Source: a virus
Strand: one strand, 5' to 3'
Length of the DNA stretch: 64,000 nt
Virus record (IMG/VR): IMGVR_UViG_3300008117_000011
Span: 1-64,000 of that record
The notes under the pieces were generated by a model. It did no database searches and was not told where the DNA came from. It worked only from the letters and a program-made list of their open reading frames with translations. How positions within the stretch are numbered: the stretch's first letter is position 1; each line of letters begins with the position of its first letter. Shown here one piece after another: positions 39,713-48,681 of this stretch. Made by a program: the position numbers and the translations under genes.

Positions 39713-40647
39713 TTTTTAAATATAACTCTAAATTTAACAAATCCTAAATCACTATCAAGTCTTAATTGTCTAAATAATTCACGATAATTATCATTTAATA
39801 TATCTTGTATTTCATATGTAACTTCCCAGAAATAATCAGCCTCTTGAAATTCCGGATCTAATAAATTGTGAGTTCTATCATCATTAGTCATTATTAATTC
39901 AACAGTTCCTTCCTGGACCTCAAAAATAAAATCAAATCTTCTAACACCAACATCACTATAATCATTATCTTGAATGTCTATAATTTTACCAACAAAGTCA
40001 TAACCACCAGTATCATTTAACTCGTAGGTTGATATTTCTTTTCCTAAAGCAAATTGTTTTAATAGTTCTAATACCGATGTGTCTAATACTTTTGCTAAAT
40101 TAAAAATTCCATTAACTTTTCTTGCGGTTCGGATAAGACCTTCCTTATCAATTAAATCTTTTAATTTTTTTTTTAATGAAGTTTCTTCTTTAAGTATTTT
40201 TGAGATGTGTTCTTTTAAACTATAACTTTCTTTAATGTCTTTACCTAAAAGTACGGCCCAAACACGAAAAAGATCTTCGGAATCCTTTTGTAAAGTTCTA
40301 TTAAAGTTGGCCATATATTTTCTATCAAACTCATCATAATCATCGGTTTCTTCATCGCCGGTATTTTCATTGGCCTTTGATATTTTCATTTGGACTCCAA
40401 CTTTCATAAGTCTTTCCATATTATCGGCCATATCTAGTAACTCTTCAAAATTTTCCTTATCTGGAATATGTTTATACTTAAATTCGTGTTCCAGTCTTTC
40501 TCTTCCGATATAAAGAAATGATGGTGCCTGCCACATATTAATAATCCCAGAATCTCTTAATACTTTAAAAAATTGTGATACCTTTTTAAAATTATAAAAT
40601 TTATTTAAGGTTGTCATTTTTTTTCTTGCCTCTGTTTTTGCATCCAT
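39709..40647 (-). CDS. Two-module cargo protein with internal leader
   Basis: The N-terminal module (residues 1-145) lacks a leader but has IGRERLEHEF and FEELLDMADNMERLM, like the RRRV family. About residues 146-161 is a leader without Met (YSLKEHISKILKEET), followed by KDLIDKEGLIRTARKVNGIFNLAKVL, the NGI-NLxKxL family. It therefore fuses the two major cargo families in one frame. Function unknown. Confidence 0.8.
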   Translation of the reverse strand: MDAKTEARKKMTTLNKFYNFKKVSQFFKVLRDSGIINMWQAPSFLYIGRERLEHEFKYKHIPDKENFEELLDMADNMERLMKVGVQMKISKANENTGDEETDDYDEFDRKYMANFNRTLQKDSEDLFRVWAVLLGKDIKESYSLKEHISKILKEETSLKKKLKDLIDKEGLIRTARKVNGIFNLAKVLDTSVLELLKQFALGKEISTYELNDTGGYDFVGKIIDIQDNDYSDVGVRRFDFIFEVQEGTVELIMTNDDRTHNLLDPEFQEADYFWEVTYEIQDILNDNYRELFRQLRLDSDLGFVKFRVIFKK

Positions 40648-40652
40648 ACTAA

Positions 40653-40660
40653 ATAAATAT
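40653..40660 (-). promoter_or_regulatory. RTATTTAT motif
   Basis: ATATTTAT on the minus strand, 5 bp before the ATG at 40647. Confidence 0.5.
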
Positions 40661-40708
40661 CAATTACAACGTAAATTATCATTTTGACAATAAGGATTAA
40701 TATTCCTA

Positions 40709-40716
40709 TAATTTTG
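40709..40716 (+). promoter_or_regulatory. Bacteroidota -7-like element TAATTTTG
   Basis: TAATTTTG fits TAnnTTTG and ends 2 bp before the ATG at 40719; a later in-frame ATG at 40746 would leave a short leader. Confidence 0.45.
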
Positions 40717-40718
40717 TT

Positions 40719-41048
40719 ATGTCAAATTTAATAAATAATACGATTATGGAAGAAGAAAAGAAATCAGTTGTTGAAAAACTGAAGGTTATTGGGAAAAAAG
40801 TTGGTATAATTACCACACTTTGTGTTACTGTGTTAGGAGCCTTTTCTCTTGGGTATATCTATAGTAGAAGTACAACAAAAATAAAACCAATTGTTGTAAA
40901 TCATATTGATAATTCAGATGTCAATTTAGCTTTAGATCAAAATAATCATCTTATGGTTATTGATAAAAAAACTGGGAATTACACAATATATGATGATTCT
41001 GTTGGTGTTACAATTTTTAATATTTACGCAAGAAATCTAAGTCATTAA
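40719..41048 (+). CDS. Single-TM protein upstream of a transglycosylase
   Basis: One TM segment (about residues 30-50, VGIITTLCVTVLGAFSLGYIY) is followed by a soluble domain on the far side of the membrane. It is 2 bp ahead of the SLT gene, so the pair probably works together in lysis or wall remodelling. A spanin-like or adaptor role is possible. Start could be 40746. Confidence 0.7.
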   Translation: MSNLINNTIMEEEKKSVVEKLKVIGKKVGIITTLCVTVLGAFSLGYIYSRSTTKIKPIVVNHIDNSDVNLALDQNNHLMVIDKKTGNYTIYDDSVGVTIFNIYARNLSH

Positions 41049-41050
41049 TT

Positions 41051-41599
41051 ATGAAACCTAAATTTTATATATTGTTTTGTTATTTTACTATTGTGTTTGG
41101 TTTAGGTCTGTACGCATTTACTTTAAGTAAACAAGAAAGAGTACGTAAAATAGAATTGTCATATTGTTCAATGTATGATACAAGAACGCCAACATCTCTT
41201 AAAATGTACGCCTTAATTGAAAAGTACTCTTCAGAATATAATATACCAAAATATGTTGCTTATAACGTTGCGTACCGGGAAACAAGGTATATGGGTCCGT
41301 TCCATTGGAGATATAATCCCTATCAAACGTCTTGTGCCGGCGCTGAAGGGCCAATGCAGATTATGATTAAAACTTGTAATGGGTTAAATAAGTCAAGATA
41401 TTCAAAGAAGGAACTTAGAAGAAACCTTGAGTTAAATGTACGTACAAGTATGAAACTTCTTAATCGTTTACATAAAAAATATAAAAACTGGTCGGTTGTA
41501 TGTGGTTGGTACAATACCGGTAGACCTATTGTGAATGAGTATGGTAAGTACTGTGGTACAAATCTAAATTATAAAACCAAGTGGATTCAATTAGATTGA
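41051..41599 (+). CDS. Lytic transglycosylase (SLT domain)
   Basis: An N-terminal membrane anchor or signal (residues 6-25) is followed by an SLT fold: YIKVAY-type helix with the catalytic Glu in AYRETRY, GAEGPMQIM, ELNVRTSMKLLNRL and CGWYNTG. These enzymes cleave the glycan strands of peptidoglycan in the periplasm. Paired with 40719 under a host-type promoter. The end overlaps the convergent 41587 gene by 13 bp. Confidence 0.88.
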   Translation: MKPKFYILFCYFTIVFGLGLYAFTLSKQERVRKIELSYCSMYDTRTPTSLKMYALIEKYSSEYNIPKYVAYNVAYRETRYMGPFHWRYNPYQTSCAGAEGPMQIMIKTCNGLNKSRYSKKELRRNLELNVRTSMKLLNRLHKKYKNWSVVCGWYNTGRPIVNEYGKYCGTNLNYKTKWIQLD

Positions 41600-44094
41600 T
41601 TCCCTCTATATATAACAATGTTGGCCCTAGTAATTCTTTTATTGGGTCCGACATTGTATCCTTTTTCTTTAAACTCCTCATTAAAGAATTCTCTAAAAGC
41701 TTCCTTAAATATATCCCCAATCCATCCTCTTGTTCTAATTTTACTCTCAGCTAAATCCATTATTTTAAAATCATAAGCCAGAGAGTTATTTTTAACATCA
41801 TAATATCCTAAACAATTCTCACCCTTATTATCCCCAAAAATAAAAAGTTTTGTCTTTGAGTCATTATAAGAATAAGATTTAAGTTCTTTTTTTAAAATCT
41901 TCTTAATTGCATTTTTTAATATTCTTTCACTTTTTTCTTCATTCTCATTAAGACCTCTTTTCTTTCTTCCCTGACAATGCGCTCTTTGTGAAAACCCTTG
42001 TGGATTATTACAATCAATACTTCTTTTATATTTTTCAGACCACTTTTCATTAACCTCTTTTTGGTTTGCAATTTTTCTGATACTTACAATTTTAACACCC
42101 TCACCTTTATTTTTAAGTGTGACCTCGTTTTCATTTGGGTAAAGTAAATTGTTATATATTGTTTGGTCAATATCCACCAATTCTTTTGGCGCAAGAACTG
42201 TGATCATAAATGAATTATCTCCAATACCATCAGCAAATGAGTGACTATCTAACAAATCTTTTTTGTTTTTTGCATAGTGATCTCCGGGTTTATCCGTATC
42301 AATATCTTTTCTATCGTCCGCTTTTATTATTCTAAATAATTTAATTTCTTCAGGTAGATTCTTAATTGATTTAATAATATATTCAATTTCTTCTTTTGAT
42401 TCTTCTTCAGAATAGCCCATATGTTTTTTACCTTGGTCTATTAAACTTTTCAATTGTTTTTTTGATAAGTTGAGTGGATCTTTTACTTCGGAAATAACTT
42501 TTTTTTTTCTTAACGATTCTGTAATCGTATTTTGTTTTTCAATTTCATCATTTAATACTCTTACAAATTCTCTTTGTATAGCTTTTGTTAGTTCAACATA
42601 AGTTCTAATTTCAGGTTCCTTTTCTTCACCCTCGGATCCAATTGATTGATTTTCTTTTTCAATAATTTTCATCGCAGCTTCAATTTGTTTATCTGACAAC
42701 GAACCAAATTTATTGTATTTGTATTGTAAATCATTTACAAATTTATTTGTCCCTAAATAATTTAAAATTGGTTTTACCTCATCTGGGGTATTCATTTCAA
42801 ATTTTACTGGGTTATTACGATACAAATATGAAAGACCTGAAATGTTTGTAATACATTTGTGACCACCGGAGTTTGCTTGAACTATATCCCAACCATTAAT
42901 AGATATTTTATTTAAAAGTTCTTTTTGTTTATCAGATAATGTTCTATATAGTTTTGTTGAGATGTTCTCAATAATTCTTAAAATATTTTCGTTCACACCT
43001 TTAGTACTAAAAGATTCTCTATTTCCATAAAGGGCCACAAAATCTTTATAGGTAAAACCAACAGAAGAATAATCTGTTTTAAATTCTGACAATTTTTTAA
43101 TCTCACCAAATGTAATCTTCATATCTTTAAGTAAAGTTTCAAATTTACTTAATACAACATCTTTCATTTTACCTAAATCAACCCCTTTAAGTGCTCTATC
43201 TTCTTTGAATGGGTTACAAGAAGCTTGGACTAGACCTAGTGGCCAAGCAATAACAATAAAGTCAGCATCTGGATTATTTTTAAATGGTGTGTATCTATCA
43301 TATGACCCAGGTTCTCTCATATTACCACCACCATATTGCACGATGATATTACCAAGCCTTTTTACTTCACCACTTTGTTTTTGTTTTTCAATATATGCTT
43401 CTTGGTTTTTTGTAAGTTCATCAGTATTAGCATAACCCTTATCTTTAATTTGTTTTTTAATATTATTTAAAATACTTAAAAGTGATGGTTGTGCATTCAT
43501 TACAATGTAATCTAGAAACCCCGGTTTGTTTTTAAATGCTAAAAGCAATTTATTTGCAACAAGACCCATCTTAATTTTATTTGCTCTTGACGTATCACTT
43601 GGGTCAAACTTGAATAGGTAGTTCATAACCATTTCTGGTGTAATCTTATTTACAGCAAAGTTTGCTGAGTCAACAATTGATATTAACTGAACATCTTCAT
43701 CCGGAAATATTAATGATGGTGATACAACTTGTGAAATAGTTTCAACGTTTGATCTTGATGGTCTAAAGTTTGTTGATGTTCCAGCTTCAACACCGGCTTG
43801 TGTGTCGTGATGATCTGTATGGATTTCAAACATTGGTTTTCCGTGGGCAAAGTCAACAAGTACTGGCATAACTTCTCCGTGAGCATCCGCTTTCTTAATT
43901 GACCATTCTTTATCACCATATTGGATTAATTCTGCGTCAACAACTTTGATTCCGTATTTTTCTAAATAGTTTTTCATTGCTAGGGCTGTAGTAACCCCAT
44001 CAAGATCCATATGATAATATATCTTAGCTTTCTTATATCTTTGTGCTAATTTATTTATATTTCTGATTCCAGATTCTTTTAAAATAGATTTCAT
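41587..44094 (-). CDS. DHH-like phosphoesterase fused to ART-like domain, multi-leader
   Basis: The start MKSILKESGIR is leader-like (LKE-S). Residues 20-290 look like a DHH phosphoesterase: DLDG at 30-33, VDFA at 80-83, HTDHHD at 92-97. Residues 524-538 hold an internal leader (ITESLRKKKVISE). Residues 540-675 resemble an ADP-ribosyltransferase: LFRII, a SHSF segment and PNENEVTL with an ExE. Then SIDCNNPQGFSQRAHC, a Cys/His motif I recall from large-phage proteins, another basic helix, and a 100-residue C-terminal domain. Processing would release separate enzymes. T4 packages its ART Alt in a similar way. Confidence 0.75.
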   Translation of the reverse strand: MKSILKESGIRNINKLAQRYKKAKIYYHMDLDGVTTALAMKNYLEKYGIKVVDAELIQYGDKEWSIKKADAHGEVMPVLVDFAHGKPMFEIHTDHHDTQAGVEAGTSTNFRPSRSNVETISQVVSPSLIFPDEDVQLISIVDSANFAVNKITPEMVMNYLFKFDPSDTSRANKIKMGLVANKLLLAFKNKPGFLDYIVMNAQPSLLSILNNIKKQIKDKGYANTDELTKNQEAYIEKQKQSGEVKRLGNIIVQYGGGNMREPGSYDRYTPFKNNPDADFIVIAWPLGLVQASCNPFKEDRALKGVDLGKMKDVVLSKFETLLKDMKITFGEIKKLSEFKTDYSSVGFTYKDFVALYGNRESFSTKGVNENILRIIENISTKLYRTLSDKQKELLNKISINGWDIVQANSGGHKCITNISGLSYLYRNNPVKFEMNTPDEVKPILNYLGTNKFVNDLQYKYNKFGSLSDKQIEAAMKIIEKENQSIGSEGEEKEPEIRTYVELTKAIQREFVRVLNDEIEKQNTITESLRKKKVISEVKDPLNLSKKQLKSLIDQGKKHMGYSEEESKEEIEYIIKSIKNLPEEIKLFRIIKADDRKDIDTDKPGDHYAKNKKDLLDSHSFADGIGDNSFMITVLAPKELVDIDQTIYNNLLYPNENEVTLKNKGEGVKIVSIRKIANQKEVNEKWSEKYKRSIDCNNPQGFSQRAHCQGRKKRGLNENEEKSERILKNAIKKILKKELKSYSYNDSKTKLFIFGDNKGENCLGYYDVKNNSLAYDFKIMDLAESKIRTRGWIGDIFKEAFREFFNEEFKEKGYNVGPNKRITRANIVIYRGNQSN

Positions 44095-44098
44095 AATA

Positions 44099-44106
44099 AT
44101 AAATAG
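44099..44106 (-). promoter_or_regulatory. CTATTTAT, RTATTTAT-like motif
   Basis: CTATTTAT on the minus strand, 4 bp before the ATG at 44094; the first base deviates from consensus. Confidence 0.4.
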
Positions 44107-44129
44107 TTGTAAATAAAATAAAAATGAAG

Positions 44130-44137
44130 TATATTTG
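44130..44137 (+). promoter_or_regulatory. Bacteroidota -7 element TATATTTG
   Basis: TATATTTG ends 3 bp before the ATG at 44141, predicting a leaderless transcript. Confidence 0.55.
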
Positions 44138-44140
44138 GGT

Positions 44141-44464
44141 ATGATTGATTATAAAACGGAAAAACTACTTTTAAAATTTTTAAATCATAGTAGTGGTGGA
44201 AATATTGTGAGTATTCTTGGTTACACCCAAAAGCTTGAGTCTAGTGTATTAAACCTAGATGTATTTGAATTCCAAACAGCAAAAACATTTGTACCAAAAG
44301 TTGATAAAGTATTACAAATTAGATGTAATTGTAGGGATAATTTACATTTTAATGGAATGAATAATCTTTCACAAAGAACCTATCTAACTTTTAAAGATGT
44401 CTTAAAGGATTTTAGTAAAATAGAAATAGAATATAACTACTCTATGTATTGTTGTCGTGATTAA
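44141..44464 (+). CDS. Unknown 107-aa protein
   Basis: Starts MIDYKTEKLLLKFLNHSSGG; a TTG two codons earlier lies in the promoter. It has Cys residues CNC and CC and a beta-rich look. It converges on 44461 with a 4 bp overlap. Function unknown. Confidence 0.65.
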   Translation: MIDYKTEKLLLKFLNHSSGGNIVSILGYTQKLESSVLNLDVFEFQTAKTFVPKVDKVLQIRCNCRDNLHFNGMNNLSQRTYLTFKDVLKDFSKIEIEYNYSMYCCRD

Positions 44465-44658
44465 GCTTTAAGATACTCCTTCCAGAACTTTAATAGTTCT
44501 TTATCGTTATATCTTTGTTCATCACTATCCCAACCACACATATGACAAAGGTTTGGGTGTTTGTCATCCTTTTCTTTTTTCCAGGAATGACCACACTTAC
44601 AACTTATTTTTTCTTCAAATAGTAATCTACTTTGTCTTTCTGTTATTATTATTTTCAT
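44461..44658 (-). CDS. Class B leader plus zinc ribbon
   Basis: The leader MKIIITERQSRLLFEE is joined to a zinc ribbon (CKCGHSWKKEKDDKHPNLCHMCGWD) and a short helix. At 65 residues it is one of the smallest cargo candidates. The same ribbon style recurs in large-phage proteins as far as I recall. Role unknown. Confidence 0.8.
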   Translation of the reverse strand: MKIIITERQSRLLFEEKISCKCGHSWKKEKDDKHPNLCHMCGWDSDEQRYNDKELLKFWKEYLKA

Positions 44659-45048
44659 TTACCAATTTCTATTTGTATTTGTATTCCATTCCTCGTGTGA
44701 GTTAATTATTAAATCCATTTTGTACTTTTGAAATACTCTGTAATTTATAACGTGTCTTAAACTTTCATAGTCTCTACTTTCAAAAATACTATAATAGTAT
44801 ATGTCAACCCAGACTCTAAACCTTGGGTAATTTTTACCTTGAAGGTTTGGTGTTGTTTCAACCTTTTCAATTTCAACTACTTTAATTTTTTCTAGACTCT
44901 CAACAAGGTCGCAATCATACCAGCTAAACCAATCACCATCCCCACCATCATTAAGTTTTTCACATTCGTTTTTCAATTCCTTTATGGTTTCCTGAATTGC
45001 ACGATTGATAAAATTATCTTGCTGTGATTCTGTTATTATAAATTTCAT
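44659..45048 (-). CDS. Class B leader protein, CD-motif body
   Basis: MKFIITESQQDNFINRA is followed by an alpha/beta body (WYDCDLVESLEKIKVVEIEKV, YPRFRVWVDIYYY) laid out like that of 36037. It overlaps 45045 by 4 bp. Function unknown. Confidence 0.8.
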   Translation of the reverse strand: MKFIITESQQDNFINRAIQETIKELKNECEKLNDGGDGDWFSWYDCDLVESLEKIKVVEIEKVETTPNLQGKNYPRFRVWVDIYYYSIFESRDYESLRHVINYRVFQKYKMDLIINSHEEWNTNTNRNW

Positions 45049-45917
45049 TTAAACTTAATTTCTTCTGGTTTAATTGGCCCTGACTTAAATATAACTTTAT
45101 CATATGTAAATCCTTTTTTTGATTTGATTCCGGTTGTTATTTTCAAATCAGAATCATTTTCAAATATGTAATAAATACCTTTTGTTTTGTTTACAAAAAT
45201 TAAATAATCAACATCGTCTAAATTATATCCAGAAGCTGGATACTTTTGTGTTAAAACATCAAAAGATGTCTTGTTACCATTTAAAAACAAAAGTTGTTTA
45301 ACCTGAAATGTTGCTTTTGTATCTCCTTTTGTTAATATAAAATCAACACCTTGTTTTGCATCACTTTTAGATCCTGGACAAAAATTAATATTACCGGGTA
45401 ATTTAAGTGCGTTGATTAAAGTATCAAATACCGATTTTTCTGATTCAAAACCAAATCTGATTTTTTTTAAATTTTCAATTGCAAGGTTTTCAATCTTATC
45501 TGTATGTAGATTGTTCTTTATGTATTCTTTTACGTATTCAATAAAATTATCAACTGTTTCATCAACTGTTGTTTCAGCTCTAAATGATTTTAAAAGAGAA
45601 TCAAGTACTACACCACTTGTTATAAAGAAATTTATAACAGACCAGTTTGAGTTTGGGACATTCATTTTTTGACTATAATCAGTAAATGTATGTACACCAA
45701 TAACTCCATTAAGTGTATAACAATCAATTGCCGGATTATCAGCGGTTCCCCAATTTCCAAGTGGTATAAAAATTTCCTTAAGTACTCCTAAGAACTTGGA
45801 TTTAAAATCTTTGTTATTTTTTAATGAATCTGAAGTTAATACATTTCTAATTAACTCTTCTTCTTTTATAATTCCCATCAATTTTTTTATTCTACTATTT
45901 TCAACTATACTAGTCAT
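45045..45917 (-). CDS. PD-(D/E)XK-like nuclease with leader
   Basis: The start at 45917 (MTSIVENSRIKKLMGIIKEEE) gives a leader with IKE-E. Residues 150-210 carry a restriction-endonuclease-like pattern: GFESEKSVFDTLI, then PGSKSDAKQGVDFILT and ATFQVKQLLFL, that is E ... D ... QxK. Packaged nucleases can attack host DNA. The fold call is by motif and could be a non-catalytic relative. Confidence 0.65.
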   Translation of the reverse strand: MTSIVENSRIKKLMGIIKEEELIRNVLTSDSLKNNKDFKSKFLGVLKEIFIPLGNWGTADNPAIDCYTLNGVIGVHTFTDYSQKMNVPNSNWSVINFFITSGVVLDSLLKSFRAETTVDETVDNFIEYVKEYIKNNLHTDKIENLAIENLKKIRFGFESEKSVFDTLINALKLPGNINFCPGSKSDAKQGVDFILTKGDTKATFQVKQLLFLNGNKTSFDVLTQKYPASGYNLDDVDYLIFVNKTKGIYYIFENDSDLKITTGIKSKKGFTYDKVIFKSGPIKPEEIKFK

Positions 45918-46611
45918 ATTTTTCCATATATTTACTATCAATTATGATTGTCTTTGCTTTTTTAGTTACAAGATTTATTTGATCAAGAACAATTCTGTTG
46001 TTACCATCTCTATTTAAAACTAAAGTCCCAGAACCACCCGGTTCGTTATGAATATTTAAATCAATAACTTCCTTTGCCACATTTAATACCCAATTATGAA
46101 ATGATGTTTCACCAAAAAACATTTCATAATATGATCTAACATTCATAATAGATTTGTTTGTTGATGTACTAACCTCATCTACTATAAAATCACCATACCC
46201 ATAAGTAAAATCAATAAGTAATGTATCATAACTTTTTATATAATTAAATAATCGTTCAGATGTGTTATCCGTGTATTGAAATTCTGTTGTCTTTTCTTTA
46301 TTTTCTCGTGCGTCATATTTTGCAACTAAAATTATTTGTCTTTTTTGTGGGTCTATTGTCACATCACACCACCAGGTATTATCCCAATATTCTACTTCCT
46401 CGGTAAACATTTCACTTCCGTGATCTTCTACTAATTTTATTATAAAATCTTCAAAGTAATCTAAAATAGGAACTTTAAATCCTTTTTCAGACCAAAATGC
46501 TGATGGAACATATTCAATTCTTTCAGAATACATATCAATATTAACCCCAATAGGTCCAATTGGATTAAGATATGCCATAAGTGCTTTAAATGTATTTTTA
46601 TAATTCATCAT
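45910..46611 (-). CDS. Tandem paralog array, member 1
   Basis: The N-terminus NTFKALMAYLNPIG is a variant of the shared KxLKxxxAYFRGF start. The body has a WWCDVTIDPQKRQI strand, a DFTYGYGDF motif, and ends with a strand-rich tail. Last of six genes chained by 1-14 bp overlaps. Function unknown. Confidence 0.8.
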   Translation of the reverse strand: MMNYKNTFKALMAYLNPIGPIGVNIDMYSERIEYVPSAFWSEKGFKVPILDYFEDFIIKLVEDHGSEMFTEEVEYWDNTWWCDVTIDPQKRQIILVAKYDARENKEKTTEFQYTDNTSERLFNYIKSYDTLLIDFTYGYGDFIVDEVSTSTNKSIMNVRSYYEMFFGETSFHNWVLNVAKEVIDLNIHNEPGGSGTLVLNRDGNNRIVLDQINLVTKKAKTIIIDSKYMEKYD

Positions 46612-47308
46612 TAAAATTATCTAGTGTTATTTGAATATTCATATCTGTAGGTTGATATTCTTCTTCAAATTCATATCCATCAATTAATACTTTACCATTT
46701 GCGTAAACAATAATTCTACCTTTAAAACCATTTTCACCATTCCAATAAAGATTTACATTACGTTTCATAATATCGTTTACAATGACCCAGTATCTATCTT
46801 CATCTTCACTATCAATTCTTGCGTCTATATCGTTTACATAAGCTTCAAATACTTCACCGTCATCCCATCTTCCATAAAAATGTAATTCAAGTTTTTTAAT
46901 AATATCATCTTCAAATATGTCATAAATAATTTCTTTTGTTCTTGTAGTAATATCATCAAGATTTACCATTTCCTTTTTTTTAATTGATATTTCTTGCTTA
47001 CACTCACTTGTAAAAACAATTCTATTTTCAAAAGGATATATTAAAGCGTATAAATACCAAAGTTCACTATATTCATAATCGTTATATTTTCTAAATTCTG
47101 GTGTAATTTTATTTAGTATTTCACTAAAAATTGAGATAATTGTGTCCGGAGGAGTTACAAGTGATTTTTGTCCGTCACTTTTTCTAAAGTAAAAATGCTT
47201 GTTCCAGTCTGGTTCAATTGTGTTTACATCAAATGGAATATCTGTGTCTACAGTTTTTACTTTTAGACCTTTAAAATACGAAAAAAACATTTTTAATTTA
47301 TTCTTCAT
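46598..47308 (-). CDS. Tandem paralog array, member 2
   Basis: MKNKLKMFFSYFKGLK start; then NDYEYSELWYLYALIYPFENRIVFTSECK, which matches NDYNEDDWWSLEVSIYPFENEIHFTSECK in member 5; then a KLELHFYGRWDDGEVFE strand. Function unknown. Confidence 0.83.
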   Translation of the reverse strand: MKNKLKMFFSYFKGLKVKTVDTDIPFDVNTIEPDWNKHFYFRKSDGQKSLVTPPDTIISIFSEILNKITPEFRKYNDYEYSELWYLYALIYPFENRIVFTSECKQEISIKKKEMVNLDDITTRTKEIIYDIFEDDIIKKLELHFYGRWDDGEVFEAYVNDIDARIDSEDEDRYWVIVNDIMKRNVNLYWNGENGFKGRIIVYANGKVLIDGYEFEEEYQPTDMNIQITLDNFNDEL

Positions 47309-47993
47309 CTTCTTGTTTTAAATTATCTAGTGTAACTACAATGTCTAAACTTTCGGTAACATCATCATTTGTATTCCATTCGTGCATAACTTCAATATGG
47401 TTTCTTGTAACTTCAATTGTTCCTTGGGATCCTTCATTTATCTCCCAACCACCAAAATCTTCAAGTAACTGATAACAAATATTTTCAATTTCTCTAGTTA
47501 TTGTTCCAGATTTTTTTCTTGAAGAATAACTATCGTGAACTTGTCCACTATCGCCACCACCATCGTAAGTTATTTCAAGTGAATCAATTCCTTCTTTATC
47601 TAAAAATTTATCAAATTCTTCAAAATACTGAGAAACACTTTCACCATCTTCATCCCTATCATAATATATTCCAGAATCTTCTGTTCCATACTGAGTAAAA
47701 TCTGTACTTTCAAAAACTAATCTATCTGGATATATTGTCCCATCAACAGTAAAGTAATCACTTCCATCACCATAACTTCCAAGCCCACCATCATATAAAT
47801 CTTCAGCGTACAATTCAGCGATATCATAAAATATTTGCTCCATATTTGATGACATCTGAAATCCTGGGTTTTTTGCACAAGTAAAATCTATATAATCAAT
47901 TGAATCTCCATCATTATAAAATTGTATTGTAAAATCAATGTTACAATTTAGACCTCTAACATACCCTAAAAGGGCTTTAAATTTTTTATTCAT
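47298..47993 (-). CDS. Tandem paralog array, member 3
   Basis: MNKKFKALLGYVRGLN start; SLEITYDGGGDSGQVHD and FGGWEINEGSQGTIEV match member 6 (QFSGYGDSGEIHE, FGGWEIDDGSRGEFEI). Acidic overall. Function unknown. Confidence 0.83.
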   Translation of the reverse strand: MNKKFKALLGYVRGLNCNIDFTIQFYNDGDSIDYIDFTCAKNPGFQMSSNMEQIFYDIAELYAEDLYDGGLGSYGDGSDYFTVDGTIYPDRLVFESTDFTQYGTEDSGIYYDRDEDGESVSQYFEEFDKFLDKEGIDSLEITYDGGGDSGQVHDSYSSRKKSGTITREIENICYQLLEDFGGWEINEGSQGTIEVTRNHIEVMHEWNTNDDVTESLDIVVTLDNLKQEDEE

Positions 47994-48681
47994 AATCTTC
48001 TATATTATTTGGTGTTAATTCTATTCTCATATTACTCGGAAGTAATCTTTCTTGATGGTGTTTGTAGCTTACTTCTATTTTATTCTTTTCTATTCTCACG
48101 CTACCACTAACTCCGTCAATTCCCCATTCAATAGATTGATCTACAACATCCATAATGTTTTGAGCTATATCATAATATTTCTCTTCAATATTTGAGTCTA
48201 ATTCATAAATGTTTTTTTCATCACCATTTATATTCAAATTTGTAACTTCACCTTCATCTACACCCATCCAAAAATCAATTTCAATAAAATTATTATCGTC
48301 TTTTATATGTTTTTCTAATTCAACAATAGCCCAATCCTGCAATCTTTTTAAATATGTTTTTTTTTCTTTTTTTTCTGTAAATTTTTGATAGTCTTTGGCG
48401 GTAACAATTATTTGATTATCAAATGGTCTAATAGTAATACTTAAAATCCAATAATCAGAATACTCCCTTGAAACATTGTCTAAAATTTCTCTTTTTAATT
48501 TTCTACTAAAAAGTGATTTTATTGCATTGTTAATTGTTAAATTCGTATTCGTTTCTTTACCATCAATCATACAAAGTCCGTCATCATTAAATTCCCAATC
48601 AACCATATCAAATTCTATATCGGCTCGTGGTTTATTAAAACCCCTAAAATAGGCTAATATCATTTTTAATTTATTTTTCAT
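47986..48681 (-). CDS. Tandem paralog array, member 4
   Basis: The start MKNKLKMILAYFRGF at 48681 is preferred over two upstream Met codons that lie in the tail of member 5. The body contains YWILSITIRPFDNQIIVTAK and EIDFWMGVDEGEVTNL. Function unknown. Confidence 0.82.
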   Translation of the reverse strand: MKNKLKMILAYFRGFNKPRADIEFDMVDWEFNDDGLCMIDGKETNTNLTINNAIKSLFSRKLKREILDNVSREYSDYWILSITIRPFDNQIIVTAKDYQKFTEKKEKKTYLKRLQDWAIVELEKHIKDDNNFIEIDFWMGVDEGEVTNLNINGDEKNIYELDSNIEEKYYDIAQNIMDVVDQSIEWGIDGVSGSVRIEKNKIEVSYKHHQERLLPSNMRIELTPNNIEDYE

